The translations under genes were made by a program, and so were the position numbers. The notes under the pieces are model-generated. The model was not told where the DNA came from. It saw nothing but the letters and a program-made list of their open reading frames with translations, and did no database searches. 10,009 nucleotides of DNA from contig JAQUUS010000038.1 of assembly GCA_028693775.1 (NCBI GenBank), positions 1-10,009 of the forward strand, in the 5' to 3' direction. Shown one piece after another: positions 1 through 5,546 of the stretch. How positions within the stretch are numbered: the first letter of the stretch is position 1; each line of letters opens with the position of its first letter. This DNA is from Alphaproteobacteria bacterium. Its GTDB lineage: Bacteria; Pseudomonadota; Alphaproteobacteria; UBA9219.

Positions 1-470
1 CTTTACCGATCGTAACGACCATCTTTATGACCATGCTCGGCATTTGCGTGTGGCCGCTTCCTTATCTGAATATCGTTATGCCGTCCCTCGCGTTCATTGC
101 CTTGTTTTATTGGTCGGCACACAGGCCCGATTTGTTTTCTTCCTCATTCGCGTTTTTTATCGGGCTCCTGACGGATTTGGTCGGCGGCGGGCCCGTTGGC
201 GTTTCAGCTCTTTTGTTTACGGCCGCGCATCAAATTATCTGGCGGCAGAGAGGTATGTTTGCGGGGCATTCGTTTTTTCTTTTGTGGGGCGGATTTGCGC
301 TGGCGGCAACGTTTATGATGATTGCCCAGTGGATCCTTATTGCTCTTTATAATTGGCACTTCGTTCCGATTTTTCCTGCGCTGACGCAGACTCTTTTGTC
401 TATCGCGCTGTTCCCGTTGCCCTGCTGGATTCTTATTCAATTCCAGCGCAGCATCACGAGCCCGGGGTAA
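1..470 (+). CDS. mreD: Rod shape-determining protein MreD (5' end outside the window)
   Basis: This is an integral inner-membrane protein of the elongasome, the complex that directs lateral cell-wall synthesis with MreB, MreC, PBP2 and RodA. The frame is open from the first bases of the window, and the residues upstream of the first in-window ATG (27) are already hydrophobic, so the true start lies before the window. Nearly the whole visible product (about 156 residues) is membrane segments. A 'PDLFSS..AFFIGLLTDLVGGGPVGVSALLF' stretch carries the family's Gly-Leu-x-x-Asp signature. The stop codon overlaps the mrdA start by one base (TAATG), so the two are probably translationally coupled. mreB and mreC would be expected just upstream, outside the window. 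The identification rests on the membrane pattern, the signature and the mrdA neighbour. Confidence 0.9.
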   Translation, partial: LPIVTTIFMTMLGICVWPLPYLNIVMPSLAFIALFYWSAHRPDLFSSSFAFFIGLLTDLVGGGPVGVSALLFTAAHQIIWRQRGMFAGHSFFLLWGGFALAATFMMIAQWILIALYNWHFVPIFPALTQTLLSIALFPLPCWILIQFQRSITSPG

Positions 471-2317
471 TGGCCGGCAATACAGAAAAAGCCCGTGTAT
501 TTACGCGCCGCGCTGCTTTGATCGGGGGCACGAAGGCCGCGCTGTTTTCGGTGCTTGTCGGGCGTCTGTATTATTTGCAGATCATCGAGGGCAGCGAATA
601 TCACAAAATGGCCGAGGAAAACCGGATCAATATTCGCGTGATCGTTCCTCCGCGCGGCCGGATCCTCGATCGCTTCGGCGTTCCCCTTGCTCTTAACGAC
701 CAGACGTTTCGCGTGGTTTTGCTTCCGGAGCAAGTCGAAAACCTGCCCGCGCTTTTGGATAAGCTCGAGACATATATTGCTCTGGACGAAGGAGACAGAA
801 AACGCATCGATCGCGATATGCGCGAACGAAATGGGTTTAACGCCGTTATTGTGCGCGATAACCTGACGCGCGATCAGATGGACGTTATCGCCGTTCACAC
901 GCCGGAATTGACGGGCATCGATATCGATGCGGGGGAGGTTCGGTCTTATCCGTATGGCGATACGACGGCGCATGTTCTTGGCTATGTGGGAACGGCGTCG
1001 AAAAACGAAATCAACAGAGCCGATGAAAACGAAAGCGACGTATTGATTATGCCCGGCTTCCGCGTCGGAAAAACCGGCGCCGAACGGCAATACGAAAAAT
1101 ACATGCGGGGCCGGGCGGGAGACGTCGAAATGGAGGTCAACGCTCATGGCCGCGTCGTTCGGGAACTCGTTCGGCACGAACCGCTGTCGGGCGAAGATCT
1201 TATGCTGACGATCGATATCGGTCTTCAGCAGTATGCTCAAAGACGCATCTCAAAAGATGAGGGCGCTTCCGTCGTTGTCGTTGACGTTTTGACGGGCGAG
1301 ATTCTGGTTATGGCTTCGCAGCCGAGCTTCGATCCCAACCTGTTTACCTTTGGCATCAGCAAGACCGATTGGGACAAGCTGAACAAGGATTCACGGTCTC
1401 CGCTGTTGAACAAAGCCATCGGCGGCGCTTATGCGCCGGGATCGACATTCAAGATCGTTACGGCTCTGGCGGCGCTTGAAGCCGGAGTCGTTGAACCCAG
1501 CACGCGGGTGTTCTGTCCGGGATATTATGAGCTGGGCGAACATAAGTTTCATTGTTGGAAGCGCGGCGGCCACGGCGCGGTCAATATGGTCGAGGCCCTT
1601 GCCGGTTCTTGCGATACCTATTTTTATGAAATCGGCAAACGCGTCGGGATAGATAAAATTCAGGCCATGGCGCGGCGGTTCGGATTTGGAAAACGGCTCG
1701 GCGTCGATTTGCCTCACGAGCATGCCGGGTTCGTTCCGAACCGGACATGGAAGCGTGCGGCTCGGCATCAGGACTGGCAACAGGGCGAAACGCTGGTTGC
1801 CGCAATCGGGCAGGGGTTCTTGCTGACGACGCCGTTGCAGTTGGCCATCATGACGGCGCGTGTCGCCAATGGCGGGTTTTCTGTGAGGCCGCGCATTGCC
1901 CGGAAAATCGGGGATCGTTTCGTTTTGCCCGAAAACTGGCCGTCGATGGGGATCAACCCGAAACATATGGATATTATCAGGGAAGGGTTGAATAACGTCG
2001 TCAACGAACAGACCGGGACAGCATACGGCGCGAGGATCGTTGAAGAAGGCATGGAGATGGCCGGAAAAACGGGATCGTCTCAGGTGCGGCACATCAGTGA
2101 GGCCGAGCGTGTGGATGGGGTTATTAAAAACGAGGCGCTGCCGTGGGCCGAGCGCGATCACGCCCTGTTTGTCGGCTATGCGCCCGTCGAAACGCCCCGT
2201 TTCGCTATTTCCGTCGTTGTAGAACACGGCGGAAGCGGCGGCCACGATGCTGCGCCGATTGCGCGGGATATTTTGAGGGAATGCCTGCTCAGGCGGAACA
2301 ACAAGGGCTCCATCTAG
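470..2317 (+). CDS. mrdA: Penicillin-binding protein 2, elongasome transpeptidase
   Basis: A 615-residue class B PBP (monofunctional DD-transpeptidase) that cross-links peptidoglycan during elongation, anchored in the inner membrane with its catalytic domain in the periplasm. The start at 470 is chosen because it overlaps the mreD stop and puts the usual short basic tail before a hydrophobic anchor (about residues 15-39). Next comes the conserved PBP2 dimer-domain entry PPRGRILDRFG (60-70). The transpeptidase motifs are all present: STFK with nucleophile Ser325, SCD at 380-382 (the SxN/SxD motif), and KTGS at 533-536. Length is close to the family's usual 600-650. It is clearly PBP2 rather than FtsI, from the N-terminal motifs and the mreD context. 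In many proteobacteria rodA follows directly; here the next 270 bases contain no gene. Confidence 0.96.
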   Translation: MAGNTEKARVFTRRAALIGGTKAALFSVLVGRLYYLQIIEGSEYHKMAEENRINIRVIVPPRGRILDRFGVPLALNDQTFRVVLLPEQVENLPALLDKLETYIALDEGDRKRIDRDMRERNGFNAVIVRDNLTRDQMDVIAVHTPELTGIDIDAGEVRSYPYGDTTAHVLGYVGTASKNEINRADENESDVLIMPGFRVGKTGAERQYEKYMRGRAGDVEMEVNAHGRVVRELVRHEPLSGEDLMLTIDIGLQQYAQRRISKDEGASVVVVDVLTGEILVMASQPSFDPNLFTFGISKTDWDKLNKDSRSPLLNKAIGGAYAPGSTFKIVTALAALEAGVVEPSTRVFCPGYYELGEHKFHCWKRGGHGAVNMVEALAGSCDTYFYEIGKRVGIDKIQAMARRFGFGKRLGVDLPHEHAGFVPNRTWKRAARHQDWQQGETLVAAIGQGFLLTTPLQLAIMTARVANGGFSVRPRIARKIGDRFVLPENWPSMGINPKHMDIIREGLNNVVNEQTGTAYGARIVEEGMEMAGKTGSSQVRHISEAERVDGVIKNEALPWAERDHALFVGYAPVETPRFAISVVVEHGGSGGHDAAPIARDILRECLLRRNNKGSI

Positions 2318-2502
2318 GGAGTCGGGCCGGAGCTGTTTCCGATAGAAATCGAAAAAGACTCCGGCAGCCAACACCTAAGGGTGGGAACGGAAGGTCCGCG
2401 TGCCCACCCCCTCTCTACTCTAGGCGCGCCAAGGGTAGTCGAAAGCCGAGAACGAAGTCAATGTAATGTTCTTGCTTTGTTCTTAACGATCGGGTGTTTT
2501 TT
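2318..2502 (+). ncRNA. Candidate structured RNA after mrdA, family unknown
   Basis: The spacer after the mrdA stop has no credible ORF but strong nested inverted repeats. Hairpin A is a perfect 7-bp stem, GCCGGAG (2326-2332) with CTCCGGC (2359-2365), with an inner CGAT/ATCG stem closed by an AGAA loop. Hairpin B is GGGTGGG (2379-2385) with CCCACCC (2403-2409), plus an inner CGGA/TCCG stem; an outer CCTA (2374-2377)/TAGG (2421-2424) pair would leave an internal bubble below it. A third stem followed by T runs ends the region. GGAGTC (2318-2323) can also pair with GACTCC (2357-2362), which excludes hairpin A. I compared it by eye with 6S RNA, tmRNA, SRP RNA, RNase P RNA and common riboswitches and found none of their signature motifs. 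The stem-bubble-stem shape and length leave 6S RNA open as a weak possibility. It may be a free small RNA or a 3'-UTR product. Confidence 0.5.
2446..2502 (+). terminator. Probable terminator of the mreD-mrdA transcript / candidate RNA
   Basis: AGAACGAAG (2449-2457) pairs with CTTTGTTCT (2475-2483) over nine positions, one of them G-U. CCGA (2446-2449) and TCGG (2490-2493) could extend the base of the stem across a small bulge. A run of six T follows at 2497-2502 and a seven-T run at 2508-2514. The stem is imperfect and the T run does not abut the main stem, so this is a moderate call. Confidence 0.45.
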
Positions 2503-2531
2503 ATTTATTTTTTTGCCCGGAGCAGAAAAAT

Positions 2532-2569
2532 AACCGATTGAAACAAAATAATATTAGTTAATCGTTTTT
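2532..2569. terminator. AT-rich convergent spacer, possible bidirectional terminator
   Basis: AACCGATT (2532-2539) pairs with AATCGTT (2560-2566) with one bulged C. On the plus strand the stem runs into TTTTTA. On the minus strand it is followed by GTTATTTTTC, and it lies just downstream of the hslU stop. The loop is long and AT-rich and the stem short, so efficiency is uncertain. The position between converging mrdA and hslU transcripts suits such a role. Confidence 0.3.
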
Positions 2570-2594
2570 ATATCGGAATGATTATGGTTTTTTC

Positions 2595-3911
2595 TCAGAG
2601 AATGAACTTCGACAAGTCTATGTTTTTGGCGAAGTCATTCAAGCGGTCCCTGACATAAGCTCCGTCGATTGTGAAGGCGGAGTCAGGTTTCTCGCTGGCG
2701 TCAAAACTGATGTCTTCCAGAAGTTTTTCGAGCAGCGTATGCAGCCTTCGCGCACCGATATTTTCGACGCTGCTGTTTACTTCGGCGGCGAGGCGCGCAA
2801 TTTCGTTCAACGCTTCTTCCGTAAAATCGAGCGTGACTTTCTCCGTTCCCATCAAGGCCTTGTATTGCGTGATGAGGCTTGCTTCGGGTTCCGTCAGAAT
2901 TCGTTTGAAGTCGTCTTGCGAAAGAGGCTGAAGCTCGACGCGGATCGGGAGGCGGCCCTGAAGTTCCGGCAAAAGATCGGACGGCTTTGCCATATGAAAA
3001 GCGCCGGATGCAATAAACAGGATGTGGTCCGTTCGGACCGCACCGTATTTGGTTGAAACGGTCGTTCCTTCGATCAGAGGCAAGAGGTCGCGCTGAACGC
3101 CTTCGCGGCTGACGTCTCCGCCTCCGCGAACGGTTTCGGAACGTGCAGCAATTTTGTCAATTTCATCAAGGAAAACAATGCCGTTTTGCTCGACGTCATC
3201 GATGGCTATTTCAACGACTTTGTCATTGTCGAGCAACTTGTCGGCCTCTTCGTTTTGCAGGACTTTGAGCGCGTCGGAGACGGAAAGCTTTTTCGTTTTC
3301 AGGCGCGGGCTGCCGATTTTTCCGAAAACATCCGAGAGGTTGATCATGCCCATTTGCGCACCCGGCATTCCGGGAACGTCGACCATCGGGAGGCCCTGGG
3401 ATCCGGAGTCCTGCACTTGAATTTCGATTTCCCGGTCTTTGAGTTCTCCGGCTTCGAGCATGTGGCGGAACTTCGTACGCGTTTCGGGCGTCGCGCTTTC
3501 GCCGACGAGCGCGTCGAGCACGCGTTCCTGCGCAGCCTTGACCGCACGGGGGTTGACGTCTTTGCTCATGCGTGCGCGGACCATTTTGATGGCGACATCC
3601 AAAAGGTCGCGGACGATTTGCTCGACATCGCGGCCGACATAGCCGACTTCCGTGAACTTCGTTGCTTCGACCTTGTAGAACGGCGCTTGCGCCAAACGGG
3701 CCAGACGCCGGGCGATTTCCGTTTTACCTACGCCCGTGGGGCCGATCATGAGAATGTTTTTGGGGACAACCTCTTCGCGCAGGCCTTCGGGTAATTGCTG
3801 GCGGCGCCAGCGGTTGCGAAGCGCAATGGCGACTGCGCGTTTTGCTTCGTGCTGGCCGACGATGAAGCGGTCAAGTTCTTGCGTGATTTCTTTCGGGGAA
3901 AGAGCGGTCAT
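2595..3911 (-). CDS. hslU: ATP-dependent protease ATPase subunit HslU (ClpY)
   Basis: A 438-residue AAA+ unfoldase that forms a hexamer, unfolds substrates and threads them into the HslV peptidase in the cytoplasm. Motifs read directly: Walker A GPTGVGKT at 57-64, the pore loop GYVG at 90-93 (Tyr91 contacts substrate in the family), Walker B IVFLDE at 245-250, and an ELQGRLPIRVEL stretch with the C-terminal sensor region beyond it. The segment of roughly 110-240 is the intermediate (I) domain, here with a Gly/Pro/Met-rich part near 170-190. The C-terminus SKFIL matches the conserved tail that docks into HslV. Length is typical (about 435-445). The start ATG overlaps the hslV stop in ATGA, so the subunits are translationally coupled. 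It is complete with no missing key residue. Confidence 0.98.
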   Translation of the reverse strand: MTALSPKEITQELDRFIVGQHEAKRAVAIALRNRWRRQQLPEGLREEVVPKNILMIGPTGVGKTEIARRLARLAQAPFYKVEATKFTEVGYVGRDVEQIVRDLLDVAIKMVRARMSKDVNPRAVKAAQERVLDALVGESATPETRTKFRHMLEAGELKDREIEIQVQDSGSQGLPMVDVPGMPGAQMGMINLSDVFGKIGSPRLKTKKLSVSDALKVLQNEEADKLLDNDKVVEIAIDDVEQNGIVFLDEIDKIAARSETVRGGGDVSREGVQRDLLPLIEGTTVSTKYGAVRTDHILFIASGAFHMAKPSDLLPELQGRLPIRVELQPLSQDDFKRILTEPEASLITQYKALMGTEKVTLDFTEEALNEIARLAAEVNSSVENIGARRLHTLLEKLLEDISFDASEKPDSAFTIDGAYVRDRLNDFAKNIDLSKFIL

Positions 3912-4474
3912 GGAAGGTCTATGCTTTCTAGGGTGACGTTTGTGTTTGTGTAGACGCAGATGTTTGCGGCGATGCCGAGCGCCTTGCGCGCGATGGTTTC
4001 GGCGTCGAGACTGTCGACGTCGATCAGGGCTCGCGCAGCAGACAGGGCAAAGGGCCCGCCGGATCCGATGCCGATAAGGCCATCCTCGGGCTCGAGGACG
4101 TCTCCGTTGCCGGAGAGGATCAGGCTTGTCGTTGCGTCGGCCACGGCCATCATGGCTTCAAGGTGGCGAAGATATTTGTCGGTGCGCCAGTCTTTCGCCA
4201 GCTCGACGCAGGCGCGCGTCAGTTGGCCCGGGTGTTTTTCAAGCTTGACTTCGAGCCGCTCGAAGAGGGCGAAGGCGTCGGCGGTCGCTCCTGCAAAGCC
4301 CGCAATAACAGATTCCGATCCTCCGGATTTTAAACGTCGGACTTTTCTCGCGTTTCCTTTGACGATCGTTGCGCCCATCGATACTTGTCCGTCGCCCGCG
4401 ACGACAACTTTATTGCCTTTTCTTACGGAGATGATGGTTGTGCCATGCCATATGGGCGATGTCGTTTCAGTCAT
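3908..4474 (-). CDS. hslV: ATP-dependent protease peptidase subunit HslV (ClpQ)
   Basis: A 188-residue proteasome-beta-like N-terminal-nucleophile peptidase, forming a double hexameric ring capped by HslU. After an 11-residue leader ending WHG, the sequence TTIISVRK begins; Thr12 should become the catalytic Thr1 after self-processing or trimming. Counting from it, Asp17 (AGDGQ) and Lys33 (NARK) fall exactly where the family needs them, and the GIGSGGPFA segment forms part of the active-site region. The leader is longer than in E. coli, where only Met precedes the threonine; an extension of this kind is, to my knowledge, common in alphaproteobacteria. It is the first gene of the hslVU operon, preceded by an RpoH-type promoter about 45 bases upstream. 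The ribosome-binding site is weak (GGAACG). Confidence 0.98.
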   Translation of the reverse strand: MTETTSPIWHGTTIISVRKGNKVVVAGDGQVSMGATIVKGNARKVRRLKSGGSESVIAGFAGATADAFALFERLEVKLEKHPGQLTRACVELAKDWRTDKYLRHLEAMMAVADATTSLILSGNGDVLEPEDGLIGIGSGGPFALSAARALIDVDSLDAETIARKALGIAANICVYTNTNVTLESIDLP

Positions 4475-4518
4475 ATCGTTCCGGGGGTTGGGGTTAGGCC
4501 TGTGCGGCAGCCAGATAA

Positions 4519-4546
4519 AAATAGGAACTTTTTTTCTCTAAACAAG
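4519..4546 (-). promoter_or_regulatory. Heat-shock (RpoH / sigma-32) promoter of hslVU
   Basis: Reading the minus strand, CTTG (4546-4543) is followed after exactly 17 bases by CCTATTT (4525-4519). This fits the RpoH consensus described for alphaproteobacteria, CTTG-N17-CYTATNT, at every specified base. Transcription would start near 4512, leaving a leader of about 40 bases before the hslV ATG. hslVU is a classical RpoH regulon member, so the position and the target agree. The spacer is an A-rich run that could also serve a vegetative sigma factor (TTGTTT-16-TATTTT). Confidence 0.7.
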
Positions 4547-4554
4547 GGGAGATT
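4541..4554 (+). repeat. 14-base direct repeat, copy 1 (AACAAGGGGAGATT)
   Basis: The same 14 bases occur again at 4680-4693, 139 bases downstream. Both copies contain an AAGGGGAG Shine-Dalgarno-like core. This copy lies eight bases before an ATG that opens a five-codon reading frame; it also overlaps the -35 element of the hslV promoter on the other strand. Confidence 0.6.
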
Positions 4555-4559
4555 AAAAA

Positions 4560-4577
4560 ATGAGTTCGTCTTCGTAA
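4560..4577 (+). other. Possible five-codon minigene (Met-Ser-Ser-Ser-Ser)
   Basis: An ATG eight bases after an excellent Shine-Dalgarno core (GGGGAG, 4546-4551) is followed by four serine codons (AGT, TCG, TCT, TCG) and TAA. It could be a leader peptide whose translation senses something, or simply chance. No attenuator-type hairpin with a T run was seen after it; a short GCGCT/AGCGC stem flanks about 4585-4610. Evidence is only the ribosome-binding site and the short frame. Confidence 0.15.
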
Positions 4578-4666
4578 CGATCGGGCGCTTGAAAAATCCC
4601 GGGAGCGCGCGGCAAAAAATTCGTTCGAAAACGTTGGCGTTGCTGCACCTTTTGAAAAGAGGTAAG

Positions 4667-4789
4667 ATGAGCGAATCAGAACAAGGGGAGATTGGCCTTG
4701 CAGCAAAACGTCGGACTGAATCCATGGCCCGTGATCGAGCCGGAAATTATGGAGGCAGACAGATATTTGAGCGGCGCAAACGCGCCTGA
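4667..4789 (+). CDS. Small overlapping ORF at the STAS gene start (40 aa, doubtful)
   Basis: An ATG at 4667 has a good ribosome-binding site (AAGAGG at 4657-4662, four bases before) and opens a 40-residue basic, polar frame beginning MSESEQGEIGLAAKRR and ending FERRKRA. It overlaps the first 92 bases of the STAS gene in another frame. No family is recognised. It might be a real upstream peptide coupled to the STAS gene, or the original start of the STAS gene displaced by a frameshift, or chance. The good start signal is the only support. Confidence 0.2.
   Translation: MSESEQGEIGLAAKRRTESMARDRAGNYGGRQIFERRKRA
4680..4693 (+). repeat. 14-base direct repeat, copy 2 (AACAAGGGGAGATT)
   Basis: Identical to 4541-4554. 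Here its AAGGGGAG core is the ribosome-binding site for the TTG start of the STAS gene at 4698, seven bases beyond it. Confidence 0.6.
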
Positions 4790-5045
4790 GCTGGAAGAAG
4801 ACATCTCCTTGTGCATCCAAAGCGGTGCGCGCTCAATGATTCTGGATTGCTCCAGGCTTACCTATATGACAAGCGCCGGATTGAGGGCTTTTCTCGCTAT
4901 CGCCCAAAAAATGTATGCGGTTGACGGAACGATTTTCATTAAAGGCCTCAGGGGCCAGCCGCGCCAACTCTATTTTGCTTGCGGCATGGATGTCGTTCTT
5001 CCGCTGGTGAAGGAAGAGCGCCGCTCTCCGGCCCTTCGTCGCTGA
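4698..5045 (+). CDS. STAS-domain protein, anti-sigma-factor antagonist-like
   Basis: A 115-residue single STAS domain of the SpoIIAA/RsbV type. Such proteins usually bind a serine kinase anti-sigma factor or act as partner-binding modules, switched by phosphorylation of one serine. Visible are the YLSGANAPELEEDI strand-helix entry (23-36), the strand MILDCSRL (47-54), and YMTSAGL, in which Ser59 lines up with the phosphorylated serine of SpoIIAA and RsbV; the preceding Asp of the usual DS(S/T)G is Thr. GTIFIKGL and the C-terminal helix follow. TTG at 4698 is preferred because AAGGGGAG sits seven bases upstream; the TTG at 4692 is too close to that site, and ATG at 4749 would cut the first strand. 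No kinase, phosphatase or sigma gene is nearby, so the partner is unknown. It may be co-transcribed with dut, 47 bases downstream. Confidence 0.75.
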   Translation: MQQNVGLNPWPVIEPEIMEADRYLSGANAPELEEDISLCIQSGARSMILDCSRLTYMTSAGLRAFLAIAQKMYAVDGTIFIKGLRGQPRQLYFACGMDVVLPLVKEERRSPALRR

Positions 5046-5061
5046 TTTTTTATTTTTAAAA

Positions 5062-5076
5062 GCCGCGATGCGCGGC
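5062..5076. other. Perfect hairpin between the STAS gene and dut
   Basis: GCCGCG and CGCGGC flank a three-base ATG loop. On the plus strand no T run follows, so it is unlikely to terminate the STAS transcript. On the minus strand TTTTAAAAATAAAAAA follows, which could make a weak terminator for transcripts reading through from qmcA. It could also tune dut translation, whose ATG is 17 bases on. Confidence 0.3.
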
Positions 5077-5092
5077 AAAACATGGGGTATCT

Positions 5093-5545
5093 ATGTTTCC
5101 TGTTTCCGTTTCTATTACAAAACATCCTCACGCAGACAATCTGGACCTTCCTTCCTATGCGACCGAACATGCGGCGGGCATGGATTTATGCGCGGCCGTG
5201 ACGGCGGATGTCGTTTTGGCTCCCGGCGAACGCAAGCTTATTCCCACAGGGCTTTCCATCGCGCTACCGGAAGGATACGAAGCGCAGGTCAGGCCGCGTT
5301 CGGGCCTTGCCCTCAAAAACGGAATTGCCGTGCTGAACAGCCCGGGCACCATCGATGCGGACTATCGCGGCGAGGTTCAGATTATCCTTGCCAATTTGAG
5401 CGATCAGCCGTTCACGATCACGCGCGGCATGCGTATCGCCCAGATGGTCGTCGCTCAATACAGCACGGTCTCATGGCAGAAAGTCGACGCGTTGCCGGAA
5501 ACCAGGCGCGGCTCCGGCGGTTTTGGATCGACAGGCGTCGGCTGA
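5093..5545 (+). CDS. dut: Deoxyuridine 5'-triphosphate nucleotidohydrolase (dUTPase)
   Basis: A 150-residue homotrimeric cytoplasmic dUTPase that converts dUTP to dUMP and pyrophosphate, keeping uracil out of DNA and supplying the thymidylate precursor. All five family motifs are present in order: AGMDLCA (28-34), VRPRSGLALKNGI (66-78), NSPGTIDADYRGEV (82-95, with Asp90 as the catalytic water-activating residue and Tyr91 discriminating against ribose), GMRIAQMVV (112-120), and the flexible C-terminal RGSGGFGSTG (139-148) that closes over the nucleotide. Length is typical. The ATG at 5093 has a GGGG ribosome-binding site seven to eight bases upstream. The stop lies one base from the end of the converging qmcA gene. 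No odd residue was seen. Confidence 0.98.
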   Translation: MFPVSVSITKHPHADNLDLPSYATEHAAGMDLCAAVTADVVLAPGERKLIPTGLSIALPEGYEAQVRPRSGLALKNGIAVLNSPGTIDADYRGEVQIILANLSDQPFTITRGMRIAQMVVAQYSTVSWQKVDALPETRRGSGGFGSTGVG

Positions 5546-5546
5546 T

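Noticed and set aside
1391..2374. Long minus-strand frame inside mrdA (327 codons), and a similar one at 437-1240
   Set aside because: Both lie antisense to mrdA, which has all catalytic motifs; the products resemble no family.
2318..2502. tmRNA, SRP RNA or RNase P RNA in the spacer after mrdA
   Set aside because: There is no T-loop GGTTCGANNCC or ANDN-type tag frame, no CCGGAAGG-AGCAGCC SRP core, and no GAGGAAAGTCC of RNase P RNA. The two ends do not form the long closing stem expected of 6S RNA.
3186..3794. 202-codon plus-strand frame opposite hslU
   Set aside because: Antisense shadow of a confidently identified gene, with no start signal.
4525..4546. EcfG-type general stress promoter (GGAAC) on the plus strand before the STAS gene
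   Set aside because: GGAAC is present, but no CGTT follows at 16-17 bases, so the link to a STAS partner switch is not supported here.
4585..4625. CTTGAAAAATCCC on the plus strand as a second heat-shock promoter
   Set aside because: The -35-like CTTGAAA is present, but no CCCCAT or CYTATNT lies at the right distance.
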